A DNA stretch of 64,000 bases from Malurus cyaneus samueli (lineage: Eukaryota; Chordata; Aves; Passeriformes; Maluridae): assembly GCA_009741485.1 (NCBI GenBank), contig CM019220.1, forward strand, positions 31,316,185 to 31,380,184, given 5' to 3'. Position numbers and translations under genes: made by a program. Numbering within the stretch: the stretch's first letter is position 1; every line of letters starts with the position of its first letter. The notes under the pieces are model-generated. The model saw nothing but the letters and a program-made list of their open reading frames with translations, had not been told where the DNA came from and did no database searches. Of the stretch, positions 24,901-39,280 are shown one piece after another.

Positions 24901-27900
24901 TTTAATTACCCTAAGAACAATCTTGAACTACATTTTAAAACCCTTTGTGAAGCAGACCATGTTGTACATCTTGATTGTATTTTTCAGTTTGAGGATTTCT
25001 CCTGTCCAGCCTTCAGATATATTTGAACTGCAACCTGAAATTGAGGTTTACAGTTAACATGCACCCATTCATACCTTCCACCCCCACCAAGACTTCCTCT
25101 AGAGAGTATCTTCGATTAACAAGAACCCAATTCCAGTTCAGATGTGGAGTAGCTGGTAGCACAGGGGGAATTGAAAACTTGCTGTGCCCTGAGGTTGGTT
25201 TTCTAGCTGAAGCACAGGAAGATCTGCTCAGAGTGCAGTTATCCCTTTGATCCTCTCAGGAGAGATTTGAGGGCAAGGCGGTGCATCTGGTTAGGAACAT
25301 TAGTTGTTCACTCTGTGCCTTTCTCATTCTGACTTTCAAATCTGTACCTATCAGTATAAATAAATGGGGCTCAAAAGAGCAGTTAGATTAGCACAATTTT
25401 GAAACTCACGGCTTTTTATTACTATATCTGTCTTGTCTTGGCCAAGAAAAATCATTATTATTATTCCATCTGGATAAAAGATGTTTACCACCTCCTCAAC
25501 AATTTGTTCACTGATATCTCTATTGGTATTCACTCCCTTACCCTTCTCTGATTCCTTGTCACTGGTTGCTAACTCTGAGGAAAGCAGCAAGAGGCAGGTC
25601 TAAGGGGAGAGTTAAATTAGCCTACTTTCACACCCACCTCCAGTAAATCTGCACCTGAATAAAAGCCTTCAGTAGCCAGAAGGGATAATAGAAGAAAAAC
25701 TTTAGCTCAAGCGAAGCAAATCTCTGGCTGACTTCTCAGATGAAGGACATTAAAGGTATTCCCTGCAATGCTGCTCTAAATCCATTCCCTCTCACTGCAG
25801 ACCTAATGCTACTCAATCCATACAGTTTTGGTGCAATTATTGGCTTAACCTTAAACCGTCCTCCCTCGTAGACAAGAAAAAAGCACCTTGCCTCTGCACA
25901 GATGAGGTGTCAGCTCTCTGCAGTGAAGCACTTCTCCTGTTACTGCAAGGAGAAACCTCATGCAGATAGTGGAATTAAGCTGGTCTAAAAATACATCCAG
26001 CATCTTCTATTTAGCAGAGAATGACAGATCACCTCTGGGATTAAAAGCGCAGCTTTACTGCCTGAAAGGGTTTTTCTGTATTTCATTCTGTGTCAAAAAA
26101 TTCACCTGAAAAACTCTAAGCTTAGAGTTGATTGCATGAATAAATGTTCTGAATAAGGAAATAGAAGAAAATATCATCATTAATTTTAGCTAAAATGAGG
26201 AATCCTAAAACAAACCAGCTACTCCCACAACAGATATCACACTCTGAAAAGAACATGGTAATTTATGCTTGACAATACAAAGCACAATGCATGCATTTTC
26301 CAGATTTATACCAGGTATTTAATGAAGCTATAATTTGCTTTTAGCTTATTGATCATGATAAACCCCCAACTTTCTAATAAAAAACCAGCCTGATCATAAG
26401 AGAAGTGTCAATCATTGGAGATAGAGTCTATGAACAAATTGAATGCTGTGTACTTCATTAGGTTTGGCTGAACTAACTGCACTCTGAACATATCTTCCTG
26501 TGCTTCAGTGACAAAACCCTCATGTGGCACAGCAAATTTTCTAATCCCACTGTGCTGCCTTAATCCAGTAAAATTCCACCTCTGACCCCAATAAATATTT
26601 TATTTTCTTAATTACAAGATGCTTGCTTCAATCTTCTGCAAGACCACTTACCCTGATTCCATCTCTGCATTACATGTTTTTAGATTTGGGCGTATCTGTG
26701 GAGATAGATACATAGATATATATTAGAGAGAGATATATATGTGAATATATGATATTTGTATGATTATATCATCTGAACATAAGCAAAAGAAGGTAAAACA
26801 AAGAGGCAATGCATCAAGGCAGACAGTACATGATTTCTGCAATAGCTCTGCTGCATCCTTTTCTGCAACAGCTTCTGGCAGTTGGAAGCAATCAAACACA
26901 AACACCTTGGTGCTTATAACAAAATAAATCCAGAAATTTTCTGTGATGGCTTAGAGAAACTAAAAACTAAAGCAATTTTCATGAAGGAGTGAGAGGGAAG
27001 GGAACATTTCTTCCTGTGCAAAGATTCTGTGTGAAAAGAAAGCAAGCCATGACTCTTAATGATAGCTGAGCATTACTACTTCACTGCAAATGTTAGGTTT
27101 ATCTTTTATATTTTTCTCAGCCATTGTCATCCAAACAATCTCTCTTGAGACTGAACCTTGAGAAGCAAAAGTAATGCTGAAGTTTATTTCAGAGCTGACT
27201 GAAATAAGCATATTGATTTTAGTAGATTTTGCATCAGCTTCTTGGTACACTGCATTTCTCATTCAGCCATGTAATATTTGGGATATTTCTCTCCATAGTA
27301 GAGGGTCCTAAATGTTGCTATCAAATAGAGAAGTAAGCACTGTTATCTTGGTCCACACTGAATTCAGTGTGCCCGCAGCATTTCTTTAAAAAGGGAGATT
27401 TGTTATGTTGTTATGGTGGTTGTTATGGTGTCACATGCCTGGAAGAAATCAAGGTGTTGTTTTGGTTGGCGTGTATTTTTTTAATGTATATGCAGTGTAC
27501 CTAAAGAAATAAACATGGCTTTCAAAACGCCTGCCTTCTAGCATCTAGGATTTTTCTGGAAATGGAAGAATTTGCTAAATATCTGAATGCTTAGTAGTCT
27601 CAGAGCAGAAAACATTCATCATCCCCCTTCCTCTACCCTGCCATTCACACACACACCAGCCTGATGTCATGCCATGTTCTACCTTAGGTAACAAATCTGA
27701 TATATGGTCAACAACCATTGTTCAATAATGACTGTGACATGCAAAGGACATGATTCAGCAAGACTAAAGCATGTGCCTCACTAGTAGTGCATTTACATTC
27801 CTATTGATTTGAAAGGAGCTACTAAGCAACTGAGTGAGGTAAATACTTGCCTGTGTAAAGCCAGCAAAATGTATTAAACTCTTGAATTCCAGGCTGATAA

Positions 27901-29089
27901 AGGGTAAGTACCGTGTTCCTTTATAAACTTGTTTTATCATCGTTTTCAGGGAAAAAGTTAAACCAAGTGGACTTTGTTTGAGTTCATTAGGTGACTACTG
28001 AAAATTATTGTCTCAGGGTAATAGGAAGCTTTAGAAATCTTTTTACCACGTTCTCTTGGAACTTCACCAGCCACAAGCACAATGGGGGGCGGAGGGAGGG
28101 AAGTCTTACATCCCATTGTCTCCACAGGACTCCCTGTTCCCTACTGAACACCAGTGTCAGTTTTTCCAAACAGCTCTGTCTTCCTGCCAATGATAATGTA
28201 CATGTTTGGAGTGTATGGGTAAGATGAAAACCGTGTCACTCACACATGACTTGCTTGGTTTTCAGGTATTTCAGTAATCATTTCTTCCCCGTAGTTTATG
28301 GATGCTTTGCAGTACTTAAGTCTAAAGTGTTCTAAATCCTAGCTTCAAACATCTCAAAGTAGTAGAGGTAAAGGTATCAAAAGGGTACATCATCTAAATA
28401 ATATATTAAAAAAAAAAAAAAGACAGTGTGGAAATAGAACAAATTTTAGTTCTCTAAAAAAACTCTATGTGTCAGCTTTTTTTTCTGGGAGGCTTATGGT
28501 GGGTGGCATTGCTCCTCCTAGAACTTGACAAAGTGAAACTAAAGGAAAAAGATTTCTGCATTTTTAAACTTAACAACATAAGTTTTTCCGAAAACAGAAG
28601 AGAGTTCAAGACCATAAAAATATTATTGCTAAATTTTAATCTTCTGAAAATAAGGTCAGGCTAAAGCAAACAAAGCCCATTGAGGAGAAGTTGTTTTTAT
28701 TAAGGCATTAACTTTAGTGGTGCTGTGGAAGGCTGCTCCAGTGTAGGTTCACTATGCAAATGTCAAATGGGAAAGTGTTCTCAAGCTGTTTTTTTCCTGC
28801 GTGGTTATTGAAGGATAAATCTGGGAAGATTATTCCTCACCAGTATCTCAGTAAGCAAATGTATGTATATGGTGTGTCCTCTGTGTCACCAGGGTTTGGC
28901 TGGCTGAGAGACACTGAGTAATAACAGTCAGTGGTGAGAGGCTTCATGGGCCTGCAGGGAGAAGAGTGACTGGGCAATGGGGAGAAGGAGTTTTTTGAGC
29001 CCATACCAGCAACAGATTTTTCTTATTCATTCCCCTGCAGTTGTTACAATTCCACCTTGGCAAGTGCTGCCACAGAGGAACCATCAGCA
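21950..29089. other. Intergenic, no recognisable gene
   Basis: AT-rich unique DNA with short T tracts (about 22319-22345, 23471-23490), a TA/GATA-like microsatellite at 26702-26770 and a poly-A tract near 28408-28422. Open frames are short and unrecognised; no CpG island. Confidence 0.6.
26702..26770. repeat. AT-rich GATA/TA microsatellite
   Basis: Imperfect mixture of AGATA, GAGA and TATA units over about 70 bp. Confidence 0.8.
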
Positions 29090-29710
29090 CTGGCTTAGGT
29101 GCTGTGTTTCCTGTCCTTCAAAAAGAACTTCAAATGACCTTGCACCTTGTTGAGCCTCAAGAAGTTTCACATGGGCCAACCTCTCCAGGCTGTCCATGTC
29201 CCTCTGGATTGCATCCCTTCCCTCCAATGTGTCAGCTGCACCACCCAGCTCGGTGTCATTGGCAGATGTACTGAGGGTGCACTCAATCCCACTGTCTGTG
29301 TCACCAACGTTCAAAAGCGCCAACCCCAACGCCATTCCCTGAGCAGCATCACCCAGCACTGCTCTCCACCTGGACACTGAGCTGTTAACTCTGAGGGTGA
29401 CCATCTCACCAATCCATTATCCACCAAGTGATCCATCTGCCAAATCCACATCTTCCCATTTTGGAGATGAGGATGTCCTGAGGGACAGTGTCAAGTGCTT
29501 TGCACAGCTCCAGGCGGATGATGGCAGTTGCTCTTCTCTTATCTATCAACAGCTGTGACTCCACCCCATTTGTCAGGCATTTGCCCTCAGTGAAGCCATG
29601 TCATCAGGCTGTCATCACTCTCCTCCTTCTTTTCCATATGACTTAGCAGGAGGAGATTTTGTTCCATGATCTTGCCAGGCACTCAGGTGAGACTGACTGA
29701 TGTGTAGATT
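29090..29710 (-). mobile_element. CR1 LINE fragment, reverse-transcriptase region
   Basis: The minus strand carries a decayed piece of CR1 ORF2. In the minus-strand frame 29084-29404 one reads TDSGIECTLSTSANDTELGG and then DTLEGRDAIQRDMDSLERLA, matching the well-known CR1 polymerase stretch around the catalytic 'FADD' box; here that box has become SAND, so the enzyme is inactive. Further right, + strand text such as ATGCTTTGCACA-like and GTGAAGCCATG segments continues the CR1 pattern (reverse complement) in other frames, showing frameshifts. The 3' UTR end expected to the left is missing, so this is an internal fragment of an old insertion. Confidence 0.93.
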
Positions 29711-29904
29711 ACATTCTTTTGAAGAATAGGAAAGGACATGGAAATCCTGTCTCCAGAAGAAACAGAATTGCTGTCCTGGTTTTCTACAACTGAAAACCAG
29801 AATCTCTCTTTGAGGCCTCATACACTTATGTCATGTTATAAAAAAGAAGGTTGGCTGCTTTTACTGATTCTTGAAAATACAAACTACCTTATAAAGACTG
29901 AATC

Positions 29905-29997
29905 ATCTCATGGTTAGTGGCAGTACAAGGCTGATGGTTGGACTGGATGATCTCAAAGGCCTCTTCCAATTTTAATGATTCTATGATTCCGTAATCT
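29905..29997 (+). mobile_element. CR1 LINE 3' end, plus strand
   Basis: Contains GATGGTTGGACTGGATGATC, then TCAAAGGCCTCTTCCAATTT and the terminal ATGATTCTATGATTCCG, a clear CR1 3' end with its short terminal repeat (ATTCTATG). It lies about 200 bp after an oppositely oriented CR1 fragment, so at least two independent insertions, or one inversion, occurred here. Confidence 0.93.
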
Positions 29998-32900
29998 CTG
30001 AAAATCTTTCTATGACAAAGTTATTTTCTCTGTATCTGTCAGACTTCAGGAAAGCAGATTTTCTGAGGATGAGAGCAGAGTTGTGTGCTGTCTTTAGAAA
30101 GCACTATAATCTATAATCCAAAATGGTTGGGTGATTCACTGGGGGTTCCAACCAAAGGGCTAAACATGAGCCATAACAAGACTGAAAGCTCTGGGATATG
30201 TCAGGAAGACACAACTGTTGTGCAATGAATAGAGATGTTTGGGGGAAATTCCATCTGCCTCTGCCAAACACTTGAAGTCCTGTTCTTTCCTCCTCTCCCA
30301 GGTTTCTCAATAACTGCTGATCATGTTAGATGAGAATAAAGACTGCCTCTGTCCTTTGCCCTCAGCAGATCACTGATTTTTGGAACGAATGCAGTTTCTG
30401 TGCTGTTACACAGTACAACACAAGTGGCATTAAAAAATGGAAAGTGTTGCAATAATATTGATCCACCCCACCCTCCCCTTAAAAAAATCACTTTTTTCTA
30501 TGTTTTAGATTACAACTAAACTACTCAGAGAAATTGTCTACTGCTGCTTGGCTGTTCACAGTAACTGGGGCTTGTACACTGCAAACCTCTCGGTGCTCAA
30601 CAGGTTTTGTGCAGCAATTTGAAGTGCTCTCTTGTGAAAACAGCAGCTCTGGTTTTATAACTAGAGTACTACCATAATATTGTTTTTACTAGCTCAAGGT
30701 TCAATTTCAATACAATAATAAATAAAATCCTGTTCAAACAGCTCCTTAAAAATACAGTAGTTTTAAAAAGAAACTGCACAGATAGCAACTCTTCCTGTTT
30801 AGGCAAATAACTAAAGGCCATGCAGTCTCTCCCTCCTGTAAATGAGGAAGAGGAGAAAGAGAGAAATGACAAGGATCAGATACTGCTGTCCTGATTGATG
30901 GAGCTGACACTCAACATCATGTAAGTGGCCTGATCTGATCTGTAATGGGTGCATGCTGCTCTCAAGAAGGGGGTGCCTGCAGGACTTTCAGGCGCTGGCA
31001 GTTCATTTTCTGATTCAATGTTTTTAGAAGCTGCATAACCACATTTATTTTTCACCTATTATTGATAGCTGTGATACTGTTAATATCTTCTGAGATAACG
31101 GGGCCAAAATTTGTATACTTCTCTGAGGGTAAGAAGAGCACATTACCTTAAAGCCAAAGCCCCTTGGAAAAACAGGAACAAATTCTTGTCATTTTTATGG
31201 TATGAATTTCACACATCCCGTAATATAAATAATGTTATCCCAGATTTACACTGTCCAAGCTAAGTACTTTCCTGGCATCTAAGATAAACGTCAGTAAAAT
31301 TCTGTGGGCTGTTCTTGGGTAGAAAATTTCTTAGGATTTGGCAATGAGCCAGCCTAACTCTGGTACATGTGAGCTGGAGAGCCCCAAGCAGTCTCTTTTC
31401 AAGTACCTGACTTACCTAAAATATTCTCATTTCAGCTTCCTTGCAAATCATTAGTAAGTATTGACTTTAGTTTTAGATTCTGTTTATCTTTAAGAAGCAA
31501 TGTCTTGAAGGTCCTGTGTACCATTTCCTTCCTTCCATTATATGTATTGATTTGCCAAAGGATATTATGTTGTGCTTTGGAGACTCATTTTCAGAATTTA
31601 AGTTAACTGGAAATTTGAAAGATCATAGGCTTTCAACTTCAGAGTGCACTAGGAGTTAATCCAGCGAATTTCTCTCATATATCTAACAATTAATAGAAAA
31701 CTAATTTGAAAATTAATTTGAAAATTAAATTATAGTGTTTATCCAGCTACAAAGATTTATACTAAACTGCCTGCAAAAACTAGAGAAAGGTGATTCTCTG
31801 AAGTAAATACTGTTCAAAGTGAGGTTATGATTCTATGAACTGTTTTAAGGTACTGGGTGTAGGTAACTGTGTAAGCAGCTTGACAGCCAAAAGCTACTGT
31901 GAGCCCGCTTTCAGTGAGAGCCACCACCCACTCACTCTAATGTGTGAACAGGATGAAGCCCCTTCATGGATAATTTTTTTTTCTTCTGAGAAATAACTAA
32001 AAAACATCAGCAGGAGAGAAAAACTCTTCAGAAATCATACAGATAAGCTCTTCATATGTTTAGAGAAAGCCACCTGTTGGAAGCAGTTCCATAGTTGTTG
32101 AGAGATAGCACCATGATGAAATGAAAAAAGTATCAGTTCACTCACAAGTCCTTTAATATTCCCCCTATCTGTCCAAAAGGCAGTAATATTTGGGGTTTTG
32201 TTCAATTAATTAATAGCCTTGAATTACATCACTGCATGCTTGTGGTGCAATTTGGTATACATTCAATAATGTAAGTCTGTTATAAAGAACAAACTGCATT
32301 TGCTGTTCAACATTTTATTTTAAATATTCCTGGGATGCTCTGCTTAACCAAGAAAAGGTATGAGCTCATTAGTTTTTTCGGACAACTTCACAATAATTTC
32401 ATTAGAGATACCATAGAAGTTCATTCAAGTTTATCCTTTGCATATATGGAAATTATTTTTTTTTTATTTATGAAGGGAGAGGTAAGAAATAAAAGGCAAG
32501 GTTATCTGAGAGGAGTGGAAAGACACTAACAGTATGAGAGAAATCAAGCATTTTCAAATGTGACTTTTTCTTTTTTTTCTTTTCAATTTCAGTGTTGACA
32601 AAACTGGCATTGAGTTTGTCTCGCTCAGAGGGATTTTCTTTCCCTGATCTTGTGAGTTCACTTTTTTGGATGACATATCCATGGATGGACAGGCTAGATG
32701 TCAGTCCAACATTTCAGCAAAGTTAGTCCAGCCCAACCATTGCAGAAATGCTTTATTTTCTCTCAGCTTCCTTACTGGCATTTCCACCCTTGAGTCTCCT
32801 CAGAGCTCTCAATGCTCTCACACGTGGCAAACCCATCACCTGATGTGTCAGCAAAGACACATGACCACATCCCCTCTGTCATGAGCAGCCTCCTTAGTCC

Positions 32901-35900
32901 CATGCTTGAGAAAATGCTTCCAAACTCTTCCTTTTCTAAGCAATAATGGGAAGTATTCATCACTGTAATACTGTATTCTTCTGCTGCTCTAGCTCACTCT
33001 CAGAGTCACAACTGGTCTACAGAAAGCGGTATCGAGTGAAGTTGCTAAGCCATGCAGATCACAAACAGTTATGAAATAGTCCTCTCTATCTCTCTGTTCT
33101 CTTCCCAGTTCTACTGGGAACATCCCTATGGCCTGTCTCTCCATGTATTTTCACTGATACTCATCTCTATTTTTCACATTTCTTGTCATTTAGACCATAT
33201 TAAGGTGTCCCTATGATTTATCTTTTTCCATATCAGCTAAAGTTTACTCCCTCCTTCATAGCTCTTTGTGCTTAAATCCACATTCCTTCTTGTGTCATTA
33301 AAACCAAAAATGATGATCCAACTATGCAAGAGATCTTGGGGTAGCAACATGAAAAATAAAGCTGCAACACCTGATAGTACTGTCAAATGGTTGCACTTAA
33401 AGGTTTGGAAATTAGGGTGTTTCCTAATGTCATTCACACTCTTCCTGGTGTCTCTTATTTATTTTCTCTACAAATCACAAAATACAGATGTAAATATTGC
33501 AAACATAAATTATGGGGAAAATTAATCAACTTTAAGTGCATGCCAGCATTTCAAAGCAAAGATCATATAGTGCTGAAGGCCAGCATCCTACTGCTACCTT
33601 CAATTCCCAGTTATGAATTATCAGGCATGGAAGGATAAACACAGCTGACCTTAAGTTAATTCTTTCACTAAACTCTGGGCCAACCATTGATAATTTTGTT
33701 TTTGAGGGTCTTTCTGTTGATTTTAGATTTTGCTACTGGTACAGTTTATTTAAAGAAAAGCAAACAAAACACCCATTTCATAATTTGCTTTATTTCTGCA
33801 AACAAAACCTTTGCTTTCCCTACCAATGCATGTTCTTGTCACTAATCTTCTCTGTAGGTGTCTCTGAGGTTTTGGATCTGTGCTAAAGACAAGATGAGGC
33901 TTTATGACATCTCTGCCCATTCATTCAAGCTCATATTGGCTTCCCACTGCCAAAATTTCACAGATGAGCAATGGTCCCGAGGCACCCAAAACAGGTAGGC
34001 AGCAGCTTAAGGATGTCTTGGCTTCCTGATTCTTCCTGCTGATAATGGAAGAATTGCAGGAGTTCAAAATTTGTCATTTCCACTTCCACATGTAATGGAG
34101 GTGAAAGAAATGGGGAACTTTAGCTGCCTACTAAAATCCAGCTTTAGAAGAGCTATGCTTCTATTACTCAGCTAAGTCTAGGTCATACATAAAAAATGCC
34201 AATTCAACAAATTAGCGGTTAAAATCCGACCAAAAAAGATGCTGACCTTTGTTTTCTTATTTTAAGCTCCTCATCGATTCCTTCAAATAATGTCAGGGAG
34301 AGCCTCACTAAATTTTTTTTCCATTCTGTTTGAGTAGAGGGTGTAAAACAAATTCCTCAGCTTGTAAAGAGATTACATGAAAGTCAATATTTTCTCTTTG
34401 GTCAGGTGGGTCAGTTTTGGAATCAGTCATTTGCTTTTATAAGTGAAAACCTTTTGAGGAATTTCTACCCCACCCAGCCAGCTAGCACAGCTTTGTTTAA
34501 TGTTTCGAACCCTGCCTGGCTCCAGCAGATAATATCCATATTTATTGATACAGAGCTCTTCTGGGAATATGACCATAAGTTCTTTGTGCTCCACAATCTC
34601 ACCATGATCATGCAGGAAGCAGCTGAGCTGCCTTTCCCTCCCACCACATCCGTTGGTATGAAGATGATATCTCTCTGCAACCGCTGCCTACAGAAAAGAT
34701 GCCACAAGCAAACAGGTGTTTTCAGCAGGCAGGAAGGAAGGGAGAAAAATAAATAAACCTGAGTCTCCAAGAGAGGAAGAAGGTGGTGACACACTGTCCT
34801 AGCTTTCTAATATCTTCCATGTTGAATTTTATCCCAGCTCTGCAACCAGCAAATCCTGCCTTAGATCCAGTGAAAGGGCTTTTGACTGCTTCAGAGAGCA
34901 GGAATAGAAACTGGTTTATGTTTAAAACAAATAATAACAAAACAAACGGAGAGTCATTTAACAAAGTAAAGTTGTGAGCAAGTTTTCCTGTGCATAAGTA
35001 TGCTAGTGTTTGCTAGCTTTGCAAAATTAGGCAAAGGTCTACAGGTCATATTGGCTTTTTCCCAAGTTGCAGACAAATCTTTGAGTGTACTAAGGACTTC
35101 AGTTGCTGCTGCAGATCAGGTCCTTCTGCTTATGTCCTTTAATGTTTATGTAACCTTAATTCTAGAACAAATGAAAAATGTTTATATTTTTTTCTAAAAA
35201 TGTCAGCTCATGTTTAAAAACAAAACAAAAAAGCCCAGCCCTTCCCCACAAAGAAATCAATTCAAAAACTTCTAAAATGAAGATCTTTAAAACCTGTATC
35301 CTGTTTTAGCATTAAAAAAAAAAAATCCTAGATTTCTGTTTGAACTGACTTCCTGTTAGTACTTACACTAGTACCATATCTAAAATTATGTACATGGCAT
35401 CATTGACTTTGATACTTTTGCTTCAAAACCTACAGAAATGCTCATACGTGTTTAGATACTGTCCAAACAGAGGGGTATATACACGTAAGAGTGGAAGGGT
35501 AAGAATGGTTTTTAAAAACACAACAAAAAAGCTCAGATGTATTTCCTTTTTTCCCCCATCTTGTGAGTAAAATAATTTTCAAATTATACTTACTAGTTCA
35601 TGCAAAACTAGCCAGATCTACTTTAATATACCATTGGAATTCACACAGTTGAAACCAATTAGAGCTAATTAAAGAAACCTGCCAAGCAAAGGTTTAAATG
35701 AGGGTACCCAGTTTGGCAGGAACGTGAAAAAAAGCATGTATGGTCTCTACTAAAAGCGCCAATTTTTATATGGCCTTGGAGTTAAGTAAACTTGGGGTTT
35801 AAATTCACTGCAAACAAACCAAGTAGGCCTGAGGCAGTGAAATCCCCCAGAGGACATCTCTGCCGATTTCCTAGCACAAGCTTTAATCACAAAATCATGA

Positions 35901-38900
35901 CCTGTTTGTTTAAGTTCCACTCTGTCCTTGCCATAAGCAAAGTCTCTGCTGCCTCAGCACCAATCTCAGTGCCTGGCAATGAGCACATCTCAAACTGCCA
36001 GGCAGTGTAAATGTGTACAGCACAACTAACCAGAGACTGTTATACAGAAATTACAGCAGTAAATTCTGAGCAGAAGAGACAACTGTCAACAGGTCATGAG
36101 ATTCAGAGTAGGAAATTATGATTTCTATATGATTCCCTGATATTTCAGTTCAGCAGCTCTTGCCAGTGTACTTCTGAGCAAACTCCCTGTAGCAAAGCTT
36201 GTTCACTGCTGAGGAATTGGGCAAAATCCTTCTGCTTGGCAAGTCTGCATTGACAACAGCTGTGCCCTCTCTCAGGGTTAATTCTGCCACTGAATTGCTC
36301 TAGCAAACTGAATAATACTTATTGGTCATTGTCACATAAGAAATGGCATTTCTGACTTCGTTTCAGGCTCCCAAGTTGAATGAAAGGCAGAGACAAAAAC
36401 CAGAAAAAGTATTTTAAAGAACAGGAAAGAAAACATGTATGTACCATGTGCCACAAACACAGCTATGTTAGCATTCAAACTGCCTTAAGTTCTGATTAAA
36501 TCTTGGACAAGATTATTTAAAATAAAATGAGGAAGTTTATGTTTCAAGCTATTACCTTGGCTTTTTCATGAGACATCAATATTTCAAAAGTAAGAAAATT
36601 AAGTTGGGTTCTTCAACTAAAAAAAGCTGAATTTGCCAGAGGGGTACAAAACTTCATTTTGGCAACAAGTAGTGACACTTTTCTCCCACTTATATAACAA
36701 GATTTGTGTACACCTTCAACTAGCAGCTTTCTACATCTCTCCTGGCTAAAATATTTTTCAGTATTATTGTTCCTGTTCTCCAAGGAATACTCACTCAAGT
36801 CTTACTGCTGTTTACAGTCCAAAGCAGTATCAGGATATAAGAACTAAATCTGTGTGTAGAATCACTAACTGGATACCTTCAGGGTTTGCTTGGGTTTTTT
36901 GTGGGGTTTATTTCGCAGTTTGTCTAAACAAACTACTTCTTTTGTATACATATATATGTCAACCTTCTACCCCCTGTCATGCAATTGTGTTGTTGCAAGG
37001 GAAGACAGAAATCAGGGTGTGAGATCTGTCAGACTTCCTCAGATTTCCTGTACCTATCTCTTCTGTAGGCCTGCATCTCATCCCTCAGGTGAAGGTGTCA
37101 GGGCACTGGGAAGAGGTTGTAGCAGTGTCCTGGAGCTGGTGTGCTGCTAGACACGCTCTATCTTGTGAGAAATCCTGCTGGAAGCTACAATCTGCTTTTG
37201 CAGCATGATATCCTTTTAGATTACTTGAAATACATATATACACACACACATATATACATGTATTCCCTTCCTGCAGCCCAACATATGAGCGTGTACTGCA
37301 CAGTCTTACTCAGCAAGGAAGTGACCTGTGAGAGGAGAGGGAAAAAAAACCAAACCAGTTCTGGTCTAAAAGTATGGTAACATATTCTTTTTGAAGCTTG
37401 AAAAGTCAGTCTGCACACATTTGTATTTTCTCAAGCTCTCAGCACTCCTGCAGTGCTGGCTGCCCTGCTCCGCTGCACCAGCTTCCCTGCAGCACAGAAA
37501 GTTGCTCCATGAGCTTTACAGGGAAACACGCTCCTCACCTTTTTTCATGGCTAATAATTTTTGGTTTGGGCTTCTGAACCTGTGTTATAGAAAGTCCTAC
37601 TTCCTTTTCTTCAAATACTGATGTGCAGGCAGTTCTTGTACTGAAAGGTATGGTTAAAACTACTGAGAAGAAATCTAAAAGCAAGATACAATGTACAACT
37701 ACCGGGAAAATATTCTAGGTACAAGCAGGCTTGTCAATATATCAGGAGAAAGCCATGAGCAGGATTGGGAAGCTTCGAACCTTACTCAAACTACAAATGA
37801 GACTCATTTGTTAGCAGGAAAGGATACTCAGAATGCTGGCAGGCCTGCTAATGGCCTTTTCTGGATTTAAAATGAACAGATATGTGTGTTAGAGAGCCCA
37901 CTAGCACAGAGATCTATTTATTGGTACACCCTCACTGAGTTTCTGGAAAGTAGCTGTGTAACATGAGTATGTCATTTTATGAGAGTTCTTCCTTTTTTTA
38001 AAGACTAGACATTATTTGAGTTTTACTCAGGAAAGCTAACAAACCTGATATGCTCTCTTCTATTACTAAGTACAAAACCCTCTGAATAAACTCTATTTCT
38101 AGAGCAAACAATCAGTCACATCTAGTGATCAACAGTGGCTATTGTGGTAGATGTCTAATAACCAATGTCATAATCAGATCTATATTTTATTTGCTGTGCT
38201 AAAATTCTGAGAGATTAATGACCTGCTTCAAGGTAAAAATCATTCAAATCAACCTACAAATGATCTGGTGCAATAGTTTTGTATATAACCGCATAACACT
38301 TTACATCAGTCCCTAAACTTGATGTAAGCTACTGACTTTGGACTAGTATGGTTTGTATTCTAGTGAATGGAATTCTTGGATTTGGTAAGACACAGAAAAA
38401 AATAAGGGATTGTGGGTTTTTTGGGTTTTTTTTCCAAAAAATAAATACTAAAGAGAGAAAAATATGTTGGAGGAGATATGAAATTAGAAATTCTGTCACT
38501 GAGGCATGAACAGGATGGGAAAAGAAAATAATTGGTAAAGTTCAGAAAAGATTCAGCGTCACATACCAAAAAATTGGTGTAGTGTAACACACACAGCTGA
38601 TGTGGTCTCAGACGATTTGAGATATCTACATGTCTTTGTCTGTTTGCTACAGTATCTCCATTAGAATGAAAATTTATCATATCTAGAAAAGTTTAGTTTT
38701 CTCTTGCATCATGATTTCAGTTTAATGCTGATGTGGTTTCTGAACTCTTACAACTCAACAACTTTCTTTTGGTTGATAAACAAAGTAATCCTTTACATGT
38801 CACCAAGCAAAAAAGTCACACAACTTAGAGAGGTTTTTGGCATGGATAACCATGGGATTTGGCTTGGATTAGGATAGGACTAGGCTAAGATTCAATTCTG

Positions 38901-39280
38901 GCTCTGCTAGGCCAGACTTAAGTGTGAAAAACGAAGTTCACTCTCATGTTAAAATTTAAAAGGTTTTAATAAATGATAATAGGATACATAAAAGCAGGGG
39001 GCCTTGGTGGTTTGCCAGAGGCACACCAGATATTGATAGAGACTTCTTTAAATACATTTCGTATTGCATCAGCTTAATGCATATTCCTAGTCATTTACGC
39101 ATCTTCAAACTTTTCCAGGAACTGTTTAACATGGATCCACTTTTCAGAGCATGGACAGTGATGATGTTTATGCTCCTGGGTTCGTGTGTGTGGCCGCTGT
39201 TCCATGGTTTCATCAGATGGTCCTTGTCCATGGGGAAGTGTCCATAGCCCCTGATGGGTCACGACACCCCTGGGCTGTGC
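29998..39280. other. Intergenic, no recognisable gene
   Basis: AT-rich unique DNA. The longest non-repeat open frames are 34406-34756 (+, 116 codons) and the opposing 34465-34794 (-, 109 codons); neither is recognised and both lack convincing splice sites or start context. A mixed CA/TA microsatellite is at 37231-37260. Short local duplications occur (for example TTTGAAAATTAA twice near 31706-31730). Confidence 0.6.
37231..37260. repeat. Mixed (TA)n(CA)n microsatellite
   Basis: TACATATATA followed by five CA units and TATATA. Confidence 0.85.

Noticed and set aside
34406..34794. Opposing 116- and 109-codon frames
   Set aside because: No recognisable domain, no convincing splice sites, and both strands open at once.
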